DNA of 9,644 nucleotides from CAZOYN01 sp964584135 (GTDB lineage Bacteria; Patescibacteriota; Saccharimonadia; Saccharimonadales; UBA4665), in assembly GCA_964584135.1 (NCBI GenBank), contig CAZOYN010000032.1, positions 1 through 9,644 of the forward strand, read 5' to 3'. Of the stretch, positions 1 through 6,324 are shown one piece after another. Below the pieces are notes generated by a model, which was not told the DNA's origin, searched no databases, and saw only the letters and a program-made list of their open reading frames with translations. Both the position numbers and the translations under genes were made by a program. Within the stretch, counting starts at the first letter, position 1; the number at the start of each line of letters is the position of its first letter.

Positions 1-255
1 GGCGGAACCGCCAAAAATGTCCACGATAGCCCAGGCCAACGCCTCGGGGTTAAGCTGTTTGGTGGCCAAAAGGTTAAGACTGGCCAGGTGATTGTCCGCC
101 AGGTAGGCGCCACCAAGCGACCTGGTATCGGCACCAAAATGAGCCGCAACTTCACCATCCACGCTGCCCGCGATGGCATCGTCAAGTTCCAAACCCGCAA
201 AGTCCGCCTGTTTAGCGGCCGCTCCGTGGCCCGCACCGAAGTCACCGTCGAATAA
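1..255 (+). CDS. rpmA: 50S ribosomal protein L27, 5'-truncated by window edge
   Basis: The first reading frame is open from base 1 and gives 84 residues before TAA. It begins GGTAKNVHDSPGQRLGVK, followed by FGG, GQVIVRQ, and later ARDGIVKF. These match the L27 core (R-LGVK-FGG, IIVRQRG, DG-VKF in E. coli). L27 is a large-subunit protein whose N-terminal tail reaches the peptidyl transferase centre; the missing residues here are that N-terminal tail, so its processing state cannot be judged. The C-terminal end (RSVARTEVTVE) is complete. No upstream gene (rplU would be usual) is visible, and no GC-rich hairpin with a T-tract follows the stop. The next gene converges from the minus strand with only 12 bases between the two stops. 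Confidence 0.95.
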   Translation, partial: GGTAKNVHDSPGQRLGVKLFGGQKVKTGQVIVRQVGATKRPGIGTKMSRNFTIHAARDGIVKFQTRKVRLFSGRSVARTEVTVE

Positions 256-267
256 ATTTAGTCTTGT

Positions 268-738
268 TTAATTATTAAAGGTTACAGTTACTTGCGTCCG
301 AGCCTCACCGTCTGTGCCGAGAATAACTGAAAGACTTTGCTGTGCTGGCTCATAATTCACGTCCACTTGGTTACCGCTTAAGGTGACCTGTGTCGGTGTG
401 TTACCAAACTCATCAAGCGGCCTGAGTACAGCCTCGCCTTCTTCCTCAATTGCTATAGCATACTTGCCGTCTGAGCCGCGGACAACACCAGCTTCCTGGA
501 CTGCGTCACCTTCACCACTTGTCAGTTTAAGCATCAATTCAAGCCCCTTGCCGTCTTTGTCTTGACTGGTTTCAAGTGCCCGCCGGCTAGTCATCAGTAA
601 CGTTATGCTCCCATTCAATACTTCAGTTAAGGGGCCGGTTTGTAGCGCTTCAGAGTAACCTGGCTTGCCAGGGTCGCCAAGCCGAATCTTCTCGGCTAGT
701 GCGTTTGATATTACGACGAATCCCTTTGGCCGTGTCAT
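268..738 (-). CDS. Hypothetical protein, 156 aa, orphan
   Basis: I do not recognise this family. The protein is soluble-looking: no signal peptide, no membrane segment and no cysteine. The N-terminal part (PKGFVVISNALAEKIRLGD, residues 4-22) looks mixed alpha/beta. The rest is acidic and probably beta-rich, with alternating polar/hydrophobic stretches near the C-terminus such as SLSVILGTDGEARTQVTVTF (135-154). The frame fills the gap between rpmA and the response regulator, and no competing frame covers it. The ATG at 736-738 has no Shine-Dalgarno sequence but lies 6 bases after an extended -10-like box, suggesting leaderless expression. It is a separate transcription unit from the regulator and pyrG upstream of it, 47 bases away. 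It could be a lineage-specific CPR protein. Confidence reflects that it is a real gene, not any function. Confidence 0.7.
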   Translation of the reverse strand: MTRPKGFVVISNALAEKIRLGDPGKPGYSEALQTGPLTEVLNGSITLLMTSRRALETSQDKDGKGLELMLKLTSGEGDAVQEAGVVRGSDGKYAIAIEEEGEAVLRPLDEFGNTPTQVTLSGNQVDVNYEPAQQSLSVILGTDGEARTQVTVTFNN

Positions 739-744
739 AACTAT

Positions 745-773
745 ACAATAGCATTTTTTGGCCTAAAATGCAA
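745..773 (-). promoter_or_regulatory. Candidate promoter of the 156-aa gene, extended -10, leaderless geometry
   Basis: On the minus strand TGC-TATTGT (745-753) lies 6 bases before the ATG, and a weak -35, TTGCAT (768-773), lies 17 bases further upstream. A start site the usual 6-7 bases after the -10 would fall on or next to the ATG. The hexamer matches TATAAT at 4 of 6 positions, so the call depends partly on the same layout being seen at other genes in this window. Confidence 0.45.
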
Positions 774-785
774 TATCGTTTAGGC
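751..785. repeat. Two overlapping short inverted repeats between response regulator and 156-aa gene
   Basis: GCATTTT (751-757) pairs perfectly with AAAATGC (765-771) across a 7-base loop. GCCTAAA (761-767) pairs perfectly with TTTAGGC (779-785) across an 11-base loop. The two hairpins are mutually exclusive because they share bases 765-767. Neither is followed by a T-tract on the minus strand, so this is not a standard terminator for the regulator/pyrG transcript. They sit over the spacer and -35 of the candidate promoter of the next gene, so an operator is another possibility. Short arms mean chance is not excluded. Confidence 0.4.
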
Positions 786-1172
786 TTAGGCTGCGGGTTC
801 GAGGTGGTGCTTGATGCGGTCGACGACGTCGGCAATCACGACCTGTGATTTCACCAGGTAGTCGTCCACGCCGAGGGCTGAGGCGCGGTCTTTGTCGCTG
901 TCTTGGCTGAGCGCCGTAAGCATGATAACTTTGAGGTTGGCGGTTTCGGGGGTGTTGCGTAAGATGTCGAGGACATCAAAACCGCTGACTTTGGGCATCA
1001 TGACATCGAGCAGTACCAGGTCGGGCTTGTAGCTGAGGGCGGCGGCCAGGGCTTCCTCGCCGTTGGCGACGCGGCGGACATCAAAACCTTCGGCTTGCAG
1101 ACGTTGGATATAAACTGTTGCTAGCGCGTCGTCATCTTCGACAACCAGGATCCGTGGGGTGGTAGTTTCCAT
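786..1172 (-). CDS. Single-domain response regulator (CheY-like receiver only)
   Basis: The 128 residues form one receiver domain and nothing else. Acidic residues E12 and D13 follow beta-1 (ILVVEDDD), the phosphoacceptor is D56 (LVLLDVMMP), T86 is the switch threonine (VIMLTA), and K108 is the conserved lysine. The usual proline after that lysine is replaced by serine (YLVKSQ). There is no DNA-binding or enzymatic output domain, so it should act by protein-protein contact or as a phosphorelay step. No histidine kinase is in the window. It lies 15 bases after the pyrG stop on the same strand and has no obvious promoter or strong ribosome binding site of its own, so it probably rides on the pyrG transcript. 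Family assignment is secure; partner and output are unknown. Confidence 0.93.
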   Translation of the reverse strand: METTTPRILVVEDDDALATVYIQRLQAEGFDVRRVANGEEALAAALSYKPDLVLLDVMMPKVSGFDVLDILRNTPETANLKVIMLTALSQDSDKDRASALGVDDYLVKSQVVIADVVDRIKHHLEPAA

Positions 1173-1187
1173 ACTGTTTACGCTAAC

Positions 1188-2801
1188 TCATTTGGCCTGT
1201 AATTGCAATAAAGCCTGAACGAAGCTGTTGAACATGGGGTGCGGCCGAGTGGGCCGGCTCTTGAATTCGGGGTGGAATTGGCTGGCCAGCAGGAAGGGGT
1301 GGTCGATGCCCTCGATGACCTCTACCAGGTCATTGGCAGTGTTGATACCGCTGGCGCGGATGCCCCACGACTCGTAGCGGTCGCGATAGGCGTTGTTGCA
1401 CTCGCCGCGGTGGCGGTGCCGTTCGACGATGTTGCTGACGCCGTAGGCGTGGGCGGCCAGGCTGCCTTCGGCCAGTTGGCAATCGTAGTTGCCGAGGCGC
1501 ATGGTGCCCCCGGTCATGTGCTTGTCTTTTTGGTCAGTCATGGTGTTGATAACGACTTCCGGGGCGTTGGGGTCGAGCTCAAAAGTGGTGGCTTGGTCCA
1601 GGCCGGCGTTGCGGGCAGCCGCGATGACGGCCATTTGTAGGCCCAGGCACAGGCCCAGGTATGGCAGCTTGGCTTTGAGGGCGTACTGGGCAGCCTTGAT
1701 CTTGCCTTCCAGGCCACGCTGGCCAAAACCACCGGGCACGACGATGCCGTCATAGCCTTTAAGCTTGGCGGCGATGTCGGCGCCGGAGTCATAATCGGTG
1801 GCGTCAATCCAGTCAATGGCAATGTTGCAATGGTTGTGCCAGGCGGCGGCTTTCAAGGCTTCGAAAACGGACATATAGGTGTCGGTGTTATCCATATATT
1901 TAGCCACGAAACCGATGTGGACAGTATGGGGGTGCTCGGTCGTGGCCAGGTTGACCACCGCCCGCCAATCACTGAGGTTCGGGGTGGTGACTGCCAGGCC
2001 CAGGCGCTCGCAAATGGTGTCGGCAATGCCGCTATCTTCGAGCGTCAGCGGTACTTCGTAAATGCTCGGGGCGTTGGGCAGCAGGGCGATGGCGTCTTCG
2101 GGCACACCGCTAAATAGGCTGAGTTTTTTCTTAACGCCATTGCTGGGCGCTTGCTCGCTGCGGCCCACGAGAATATCAGGGGCAATACCCAGGCCGCGCA
2201 GCTCGCGGACGGAGTTTTGGGCTGGCTTGGTCTTAGTTTCGTTGCTGGCGCCTAGGTATGGCAGGTAGACCACATGCACATAGGCGCAGTTTTCTAGGCC
2301 AACCCGCACGCCGAGCTCACGGATAGCCTCGATAAAGGCCAGTGACTCGTAGTCGCCCACCGTGCCGCCAATTTCCACGATATGGACATCGTAGCCGCTA
2401 CCAGCATCAATAATCCAGTCCTGGATGGCGCCGGTCAGGTGCGGGATAATTTGCACGTCCTCGCCTTCGAACTTGCCGGCCCGCTCGTCCTGGATAAGTT
2501 TGAGAAGCACGCGGCCGCTCATCAAGCTACTACTAGAAGTCAGTTCTTCGTCAATGAAGCGTTCGTAGTGGCCGAGGTCGAGGTCGGTTTCGGCGCCGTC
2601 TTTGGTCACGAAGCATTCGCCGTGCTCACGCGGGTTCAAGAGGCCGGCGTCAACATTCAGGTAGGGGTCGCATTTTTGGAGGTTGACGCGCAGGCCGCGG
2701 GCTTTTAAGAGGTTGCCAATGGAGGCGGCGGTGATGCCTTTCCCGAGCCCGGAAAGCACACCCCCTGTAACAAACACATACTTAGTCTCGCTTTTCGCCA
2801 C
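1188..2801 (-). CDS. pyrG: CTP synthase (glutamine-hydrolysing)
   Basis: This enzyme aminates UTP to CTP using ATP and glutamine, the last step of de novo CTP synthesis, in the cytoplasm. The 537 residues are full length for the family. The N-terminal synthetase domain carries the P-loop GGVLSGLGKG (13-22) and GAETDLDLGHYERF (69-82). The C-terminal class I glutamine amidotransferase domain has oxyanion region PGGFGQRG (356-363), nucleophile C385 in LGLCLGLQ, and the His/Glu pair H510 and E512 in FHPEF. The start is GTG; the frame begins with the expected AKSETKYVFVTGG, and an AGGGAG ribosome binding site lies 6 bases upstream. The stop is TGA, followed after 15 bases by the response regulator. 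The leader is too short for a pyrimidine attenuator. Confidence 0.98.
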   Translation of the reverse strand: MAKSETKYVFVTGGVLSGLGKGITAASIGNLLKARGLRVNLQKCDPYLNVDAGLLNPREHGECFVTKDGAETDLDLGHYERFIDEELTSSSSLMSGRVLLKLIQDERAGKFEGEDVQIIPHLTGAIQDWIIDAGSGYDVHIVEIGGTVGDYESLAFIEAIRELGVRVGLENCAYVHVVYLPYLGASNETKTKPAQNSVRELRGLGIAPDILVGRSEQAPSNGVKKKLSLFSGVPEDAIALLPNAPSIYEVPLTLEDSGIADTICERLGLAVTTPNLSDWRAVVNLATTEHPHTVHIGFVAKYMDNTDTYMSVFEALKAAAWHNHCNIAIDWIDATDYDSGADIAAKLKGYDGIVVPGGFGQRGLEGKIKAAQYALKAKLPYLGLCLGLQMAVIAAARNAGLDQATTFELDPNAPEVVINTMTDQKDKHMTGGTMRLGNYDCQLAEGSLAAHAYGVSNIVERHRHRGECNNAYRDRYESWGIRASGINTANDLVEVIEGIDHPFLLASQFHPEFKSRPTRPHPMFNSFVQALLQLQAK

Positions 2802-2807
2802 TAATCG

Positions 2808-2813
2808 CTCCCT
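2808..2813 (-). promoter_or_regulatory. Ribosome binding site of pyrG
   Basis: AGGGAG on the minus strand, 6 bases before the GTG at 2799-2801. It decides the GTG start. It also shows that this organism uses conventional Shine-Dalgarno pairing at some genes. Confidence 0.8.
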
Positions 2814-2827
2814 ATTTCTAACCTACA

Positions 2828-2856
2828 ATACTACCCTATTTAAGATGGCGCGACAA
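2828..2856 (-). promoter_or_regulatory. Candidate pyrG promoter
   Basis: On the minus strand TTGTCG (2851-2856) is followed after exactly 17 bases by TAGTAT (2828-2833). Each hexamer matches the sigma-70 consensus at 4 of 6 positions. Transcription would start near 2821, giving a leader of about 19-20 bases that contains the AGGGAG site. It is divergent from the regulator promoter, with about 41 bases between the two -35 boxes. Confidence 0.5.
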
Positions 2857-2889
2857 GCTAATGCTGATTCATGTGTAATTGAAAAACCA

Positions 2890-2927
2890 TATTGTTATTG
2901 ACAATTTGTTTTGTTAGTGCAACAATA
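2890..2927. repeat. Inverted repeat bracketing the regulator promoter, candidate operator
   Basis: TATTGTT (2890-2896) and AACAATA (2921-2927) are perfect 7-base inverted arms with 24 bases between them. A third related half-site, ACAAT (2901-2905), makes a shorter hairpin with ATTGT (2891-2895). The arms overlap or flank the -35 and the -10 of the promoter that drives an XRE-type repressor, so autoregulation is a natural reading. Binding is inferred only. Confidence 0.4.
2898..2926 (+). promoter_or_regulatory. Promoter of XRE/membrane-protein operon
   Basis: A perfect -35 TTGACA (2898-2903) is followed after 17 bases by AACAAT (2921-2926), preceded by TGC (2918-2920) as an extended -10. The predicted start, near 2933, is only about 4 bases before the ATG at 2937, so the transcript would be nearly leaderless. 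No Shine-Dalgarno sequence lies in front of that ATG. Confidence 0.6.
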
Positions 2928-2936
2928 CGTTATGCA

Positions 2937-3170
2937 ATGATATATAATCGTTTGGCAGTAATAAGGGCGGAGGCTGGAATGTCACGTCAAGACTTAGCAG
3001 ATATGGTAGGAGTGAACTACCAGACCATCGGCTTTATAGAGCGCGGCGATTACTTCCCTAGCCTAGAGCTGGCATTCAAAATTGCCCAAGCCTTCGGCGT
3101 AGAAGTAACCATCGTATTCTCCGACAGACCATTCGCCCCTATATTTACTGCCAACAAGGAGAAGAAATGA
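2937..3170 (+). CDS. Small XRE/Cro-C1 family transcriptional regulator, 77 aa
   Basis: The protein is a lone lambda-repressor-like HTH domain. It opens with MIYNRLAVIRAEAGMSRQDL; the HTH spans about residues 16-36 (SRQDLADMVGVNYQTIGFIE), followed by RGDYFPSLELAFKIAQAFGV, the usual fourth and fifth helices. The length (about 70-77 aa) and layout resemble YozG-type regulators that sit directly before small integral membrane proteins. I chose the ATG at 2937: extending to an upstream TTG at 2892 would add 15 residues not typical of the family and would place the start upstream of the -35 box. The TGA stop overlaps the next gene's ATG by 4 bases, so the two are co-translated. It is likely autoregulated through the inverted repeat at its promoter. 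Confidence 0.9.
   Translation: MIYNRLAVIRAEAGMSRQDLADMVGVNYQTIGFIERGDYFPSLELAFKIAQAFGVEVTIVFSDRPFAPIFTANKEKK
3156..3161 (+). promoter_or_regulatory. Ribosome binding site of the membrane-protein gene
   Basis: AAGGAG, 5 bases before the ATG at 3167, inside the last codons of the XRE gene. This is the strongest Shine-Dalgarno match in the window and belongs to an internal operon gene. Confidence 0.85.
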
Positions 3171-3838
3171 ATATTAAATCGGTAATTTTAGGATCTACAT
3201 TCGTATTATGGCTCCTTTTTCTTGTAATCCTCGCAAGTCCAAGCATTGTCGGCGCTAATAGCCTGCTTTTCGCCTTGCTTCCCCTGGTGTTGTTCTTGGC
3301 GACCGGGTCGACCATGGCCTCGCTTTTGATTCTTGTAAAAGGCTTGTCAGTACGAGAAGATCACAGTGAAAGCTTCACGCACACCCCGCTTGCTAAAATA
3401 GTCGGACTTTTAGTGATAGCATGCGTAGTCACGAGCACTGCGACAGCAATAAAAAGCCTCTGGCTTACTCCTTCTTTTGCCAAGTCTGCATTTGAGAATG
3501 TAGCGACCGGAACGTTGTTTGCTGCCATAGCTCTAGTGTTCGTACTGAGCGCTCTTCAAAAGAATATTTATTGGGTAAGGATAGCGAAAAATAGTAAGCT
3601 AGATGAACGGCAGCTAAAGGAACGGCAACAAGTATTTGAAACCAGTTACAACGTTGGTGCTTTATTGATTATCGTTGCTGCTTTATGGGGTGCCGATGTC
3701 TTATATAATATACCGAATCTTGTTAGCGCCCATTATACCTACGGCATATTCCCTGGGCACCTGAAATACCCGTTCTATAACCTTGCGGTGACTTTATTCG
3801 CATTGCCGCTGGTAGTGGCTGCATGGCGTAAAAGATAG
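3167..3838 (+). CDS. Six-TM membrane protein paired with XRE regulator
   Basis: The 223 residues contain about six hydrophobic segments, near 8-25, 32-58, 76-97, 113-130, 160-180 and 203-220. Between the fourth and fifth is a charged cytoplasmic-looking stretch, KLDERQLKERQQVFETS (144-160). A DERx motif just before a TM pair, together with a small XRE regulator encoded just upstream, recalls the DUF2178/DUF3796/DUF2975-type membrane proteins of Firmicutes; which family it belongs to I cannot say. The function of such proteins is unknown. It overlaps the regulator by 4 bases (ATGA). The pair is visibly more AT-rich than pyrG and the S41 gene on either side, which is compatible with acquisition by transfer. 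Its TAG stop directly abuts the stop of the convergent S41 gene. Confidence 0.85.
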   Translation: MNIKSVILGSTFVLWLLFLVILASPSIVGANSLLFALLPLVLFLATGSTMASLLILVKGLSVREDHSESFTHTPLAKIVGLLVIACVVTSTATAIKSLWLTPSFAKSAFENVATGTLFAAIALVFVLSALQKNIYWVRIAKNSKLDERQLKERQQVFETSYNVGALLIIVAALWGADVLYNIPNLVSAHYTYGIFPGHLKYPFYNLAVTLFALPLVVAAWRKR

Positions 3839-5053
3839 CTATTTGTTCAGGTAATATTCGGCAGCTTGAAGTTGGGTGTCGTTGCCGGCCTTGACCTGGG
3901 CGGCGGTTAGCGTCACAGTTTTATCTGGCGTGATGCCCAGCTTGTTGATGTTCTTGCCGTTTGGGCGGTACCAACTGGCAATGGTCACTTTAAGGATTGA
4001 GCCGTCAGAGAAGTTAATTGGCTGTTGCACCACGCCCTTACCGTAGCTTTTTTGGCCAATCACGTAGGCCGCGCCGTTGTCGTGCAAGGCGCCGGTAGTG
4101 ATTTCGGCGGCGCTGGCACTGCCACCATTAATTAAAATGACCGTTGGGATGCCATGCAGTTCATCCCCGCCGAGCGCGTAATTGGTATCCTCCACCGTGC
4201 TGCCGCGCTTTTCCTGCAGGACCAGCGTTCCCTGCGGCAGCCAGAGGCTGGAAACGTGTACCGCGGCGTCCAGGTAGCCGCCCGGATCATCGCGCAAATC
4301 GAGGATAATGCCGCGGACGTGGGCTGCTTTGAACTGGTCAGCGGCCTTTTGTGCCAAGTCCGTTGTGTCGTCGGAAAAGCTGGTGATTTGTACGTAGCCA
4401 ATGTTGCCGTCCAGGGTCTTCGTAGTAACGCTGGGCAGTTTGATTTCCTGGCGGGTAATGGTAAAACTCAGGGTTTGAGCCTTATCGCGCACAATTTGTA
4501 ACGTGACTTTGCTGCCGATCGGGCCACGAATTTTGGTGATGGCATCGTCGAGCGTTAGCTTGCTGGTGTCGGTGCCATTGACGCTAATGATGATGTCCTG
4601 CGCCTGCAGGCCGGCCTTGGCGGCCGGGAAGCCGGCAATCGCCTCGCCCACTACCAGGTTGCCGTCAGTATCTTTACTCAAGCGGGCTCCAATGCCGGCA
4701 AAGGAGTTATTCAATTCTTCTTCGAAAGCTTTGGCTTCTTTAGGTGTGAAGTAAACGGTGTACGGGTCGTTGGTGGCCTCGGCTAAGCCATGCTTGAGCC
4801 CGTCAATCAGCTGGTCCTCTGATAGTTGGCCGTCATAGTTTTCTTTCAGCGATTTGTAGACTTGGTCGACCTTGGCGTAATCGAGCTTGGCCGGCAAGTT
4901 GGTGGCGACGGGCGTCAGGCCATGGTGCCAAAAGCTCAGGCTGAGCTGGCCAGTGCCAATAAAGTAGCCAATGAGGAAGATGACTATGACGCCAGCCGCC
5001 ATACTCGCCCGTTTAAACCACCCGCGCCCTGGCAGTGTTAGTTTTAGTCCCAT
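3839..5053 (-). CDS. S41 family C-terminal processing peptidase (CtpA/Prc-like)
   Basis: This is a membrane-anchored serine protease acting outside the cytoplasm. The 404 residues show, in order: one N-terminal membrane anchor (about 19-36); an S41 N-terminal helical part (about 58-110, with DPYTVYFTP at 96-104); a PDZ domain (about 115-195, with GLQAQDIIISVNG); and the S41 catalytic core with RGIILDLRDDPGG (247-259). The catalytic dyad is S314 (GGSASAAEI) and K339 (KSYGKG), with Q343 after it. The 25-residue Ser-Lys spacing equals that of E. coli Prc (S430/K455). It lies 30 bases downstream of the CHAP hydrolase with its own extended -10 box. The neighbourhood suggests processing or turnover of cell-wall or secreted proteins, but the substrate is unknown. 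The start has no Shine-Dalgarno sequence. Confidence 0.96.
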   Translation of the reverse strand: MGLKLTLPGRGWFKRASMAAGVIVIFLIGYFIGTGQLSLSFWHHGLTPVATNLPAKLDYAKVDQVYKSLKENYDGQLSEDQLIDGLKHGLAEATNDPYTVYFTPKEAKAFEEELNNSFAGIGARLSKDTDGNLVVGEAIAGFPAAKAGLQAQDIIISVNGTDTSKLTLDDAITKIRGPIGSKVTLQIVRDKAQTLSFTITRQEIKLPSVTTKTLDGNIGYVQITSFSDDTTDLAQKAADQFKAAHVRGIILDLRDDPGGYLDAAVHVSSLWLPQGTLVLQEKRGSTVEDTNYALGGDELHGIPTVILINGGSASAAEITTGALHDNGAAYVIGQKSYGKGVVQQPINFSDGSILKVTIASWYRPNGKNINKLGITPDKTVTLTAAQVKAGNDTQLQAAEYYLNK

Positions 5054-5060
5054 CTTTTTT

Positions 5061-5069
5061 AGTATAGCA
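5061..5069 (-). promoter_or_regulatory. Extended -10 promoter of S41 peptidase, leaderless geometry
   Basis: On the minus strand TGC-TATACT (5061-5069) is followed by AAAAAAG and then the ATG at 5051-5053. The 7-base gap puts the expected transcription start on the ATG itself. No -35 match is visible, as expected for TGn promoters, and no Shine-Dalgarno sequence exists. The box lies in the 30-base gap after the CHAP gene. Confidence 0.6.
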
Positions 5070-5083
5070 GCGTGACAGTAAAA

Positions 5084-6244
5084 CTAGTCGAAGTAAATAA
5101 ACGTTAGGCCGGCGCTGGAGACGGTCATAGTGCTGTATTGGCCGGCGGCACCAAAGTTGTACTGGCTGACTAGAATGGTGCCATCATCGTTGACCGCTTC
5201 GACCCACATGGCGTGGCCAACCGGACCGAAGTAGTACGGGTTGGTACCAATGGCCACGGAGTGGACCTTGGGTGTAGAGCCGGTGGGGATGCCAGCAGCT
5301 TGGGCGTCGCCCGGCCACTGGTCGGCATTGCCAACCCCGCCCCAATACGGCATATAGCCATAGGCTTCGTATACCTTCCAGGCGGTGTAGCTGACGCATT
5401 CGCGGTTATACATACCCCAATTATCGTAGGTATTGTCTTGGTAATAGTTGCAGCCCCAATGGGCACCATAGCCGTTGAGGGCGTCAGCCGGGTAGCCCCC
5501 GCCACAGCTACCGCCGTAAATAACGCGGCCACCCAGGCGGCGGTTGGCCGCCAGCTGCTGGGCCCGCAAGCTGGCAATTTGCGACTGGTTAGCCCGGATC
5601 TGGGCATCGTAGGCGTCTTGCTGACCCTGGTTGTAGGACAGTAGTTGCTGCTGCTGGGCTTGGGCGCTACCTAACTGGTCATTCTGCTGCTTCTCGGTTG
5701 TGAGGAGCGTATCAAGTTGGGCTTTTTGGGCCTGCAGCTGGGCCTGTAGTTGCAAGATTTCGCTGATTTTTTCGTTGAGCTGGTTCTGGACAGTGGTACG
5801 GTACTCTTCTTTATCGATATAATCGCTGAGGTCCTTGCTGCTGGCCAGTTCTTCGATGGTCGACATCTGGCCATCAATATACATGGTCTTGATATCCTCA
5901 GATAACTGAGCCTTTTTGGTCTCAATTTGCTGCTGGTTATCAGCAATTTGCTGGGTGAGCTGGGTCTGGCGGGCTTCGTTAGCGGCAATTGAGGCCTCAA
6001 GGGCGCTAATCTGGGCCTGCAACTGGTTAATGGCATCCTGATAGCTACTGGCCTGCGCCTGTAAGCTATTTAATAAGTTCTGGGCGGCGCCATTTTGAGC
6101 CTTGAGGGCATTGATCTGGTCATCATACTGGTCGGCGTGGGCGATGGCTGCCCCGCCTATCATCACTACGAGCACGACGGCGCAGACAAAGGCGCGCACC
6201 TTATAATACCGAGCAGCTAGTTTTTCGACGTGTTGTTTGAGCAT
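5084..6244 (-). CDS. Secreted PcsB-like peptidoglycan hydrolase: coiled coil plus CHAP domain
   Basis: From the ATG at 6242-6244 the protein has 386 residues. It has a Sec signal peptide (hydrophobic core about 18-35, cleavage probably after AHA at 35-37). Then comes a long Gln/Ala-rich coiled coil (about 40-118 and 145-235) interrupted by MYIDGQMSTIEELASSKDLS (121-140), a segment typical of PcsB/CwlO-type hydrolases. A C-terminal CHAP domain (about 240-386) has nucleophile C283 in YNRECVSYTAWK and H344 in VGHAMWVE. CHAP enzymes cut peptide or amide bonds in murein. It lies 80 bases after ftsX, matching the PcsB-FtsEX partnership, so it is probably the hydrolase gated by FtsEX. A 16-residue longer start at 6292 is open, but it lies upstream of the -10 box and would bury the signal peptide. 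At 361, where related enzymes often have Glu, it has Gln, followed by N363. Confidence 0.92.
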   Translation of the reverse strand: MLKQHVEKLAARYYKVRAFVCAVVLVVMIGGAAIAHADQYDDQINALKAQNGAAQNLLNSLQAQASSYQDAINQLQAQISALEASIAANEARQTQLTQQIADNQQQIETKKAQLSEDIKTMYIDGQMSTIEELASSKDLSDYIDKEEYRTTVQNQLNEKISEILQLQAQLQAQKAQLDTLLTTEKQQNDQLGSAQAQQQQLLSYNQGQQDAYDAQIRANQSQIASLRAQQLAANRRLGGRVIYGGSCGGGYPADALNGYGAHWGCNYYQDNTYDNWGMYNRECVSYTAWKVYEAYGYMPYWGGVGNADQWPGDAQAAGIPTGSTPKVHSVAIGTNPYYFGPVGHAMWVEAVNDDGTILVSQYNFGAAGQYSTMTVSSAGLTFIYFD

Positions 6245-6272
6245 AGGTTTTATTTTGGTTATGCTACTTAAA

Positions 6273-6281
6273 ATTATACCA
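6273..6281 (-). promoter_or_regulatory. Extended -10 promoter upstream of the CHAP hydrolase
   Basis: On the minus strand TGG-TATAAT (6273-6281) is a perfect -10 with TGn extension, in the 80-base gap after ftsX. It lies 28 bases before the chosen ATG, so a leader of roughly 21 bases is predicted. That leader is A-rich and lacks a Shine-Dalgarno sequence. It lets the hydrolase be transcribed separately from ftsEX. Confidence 0.6.
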
Positions 6282-6324
6282 CGCTTGCGCAACGTACACC
6301 CTCACTCGTTATCTCATTAATTGG

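Noticed and set aside
256..290. Possible terminator after rpmA (TTTAATTATTAAA, 267-279)
   Set aside because: The palindrome is all A/T with a single-base centre and no GC stem or T-tract; it is too weak to call.
1239..1640. Open frame of 133 codons antisense to pyrG
   Set aside because: It lies wholly inside the conserved amidotransferase domain of pyrG; it is low-complexity Val/Ala/Gly-rich, as expected for a shadow frame in GC-rich DNA.
2892..2936. Upstream TTG start for the XRE regulator
   Set aside because: It overlaps and starts before the TTGACA -35 box, and the added residues do not belong to the HTH family; the ATG at 2937 gives the normal start.
2802..2936. Riboswitch or pyrimidine attenuator before pyrG
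   Set aside because: The predicted pyrG leader is only about 20 bases, and no hairpin/T-tract or reiterative-initiation motif is visible.
5600..6130. Possible tandem repeat in the Gln-rich part of the CHAP hydrolase
   Set aside because: CTG/TTG-rich codons come from the Gln/Ala/Leu coiled coil; no fixed DNA repeat unit could be found.
6245..6292. 16-residue N-terminal extension of the CHAP hydrolase
   Set aside because: It starts upstream of the extended -10 box and would push the signal peptide away from the N-terminus.
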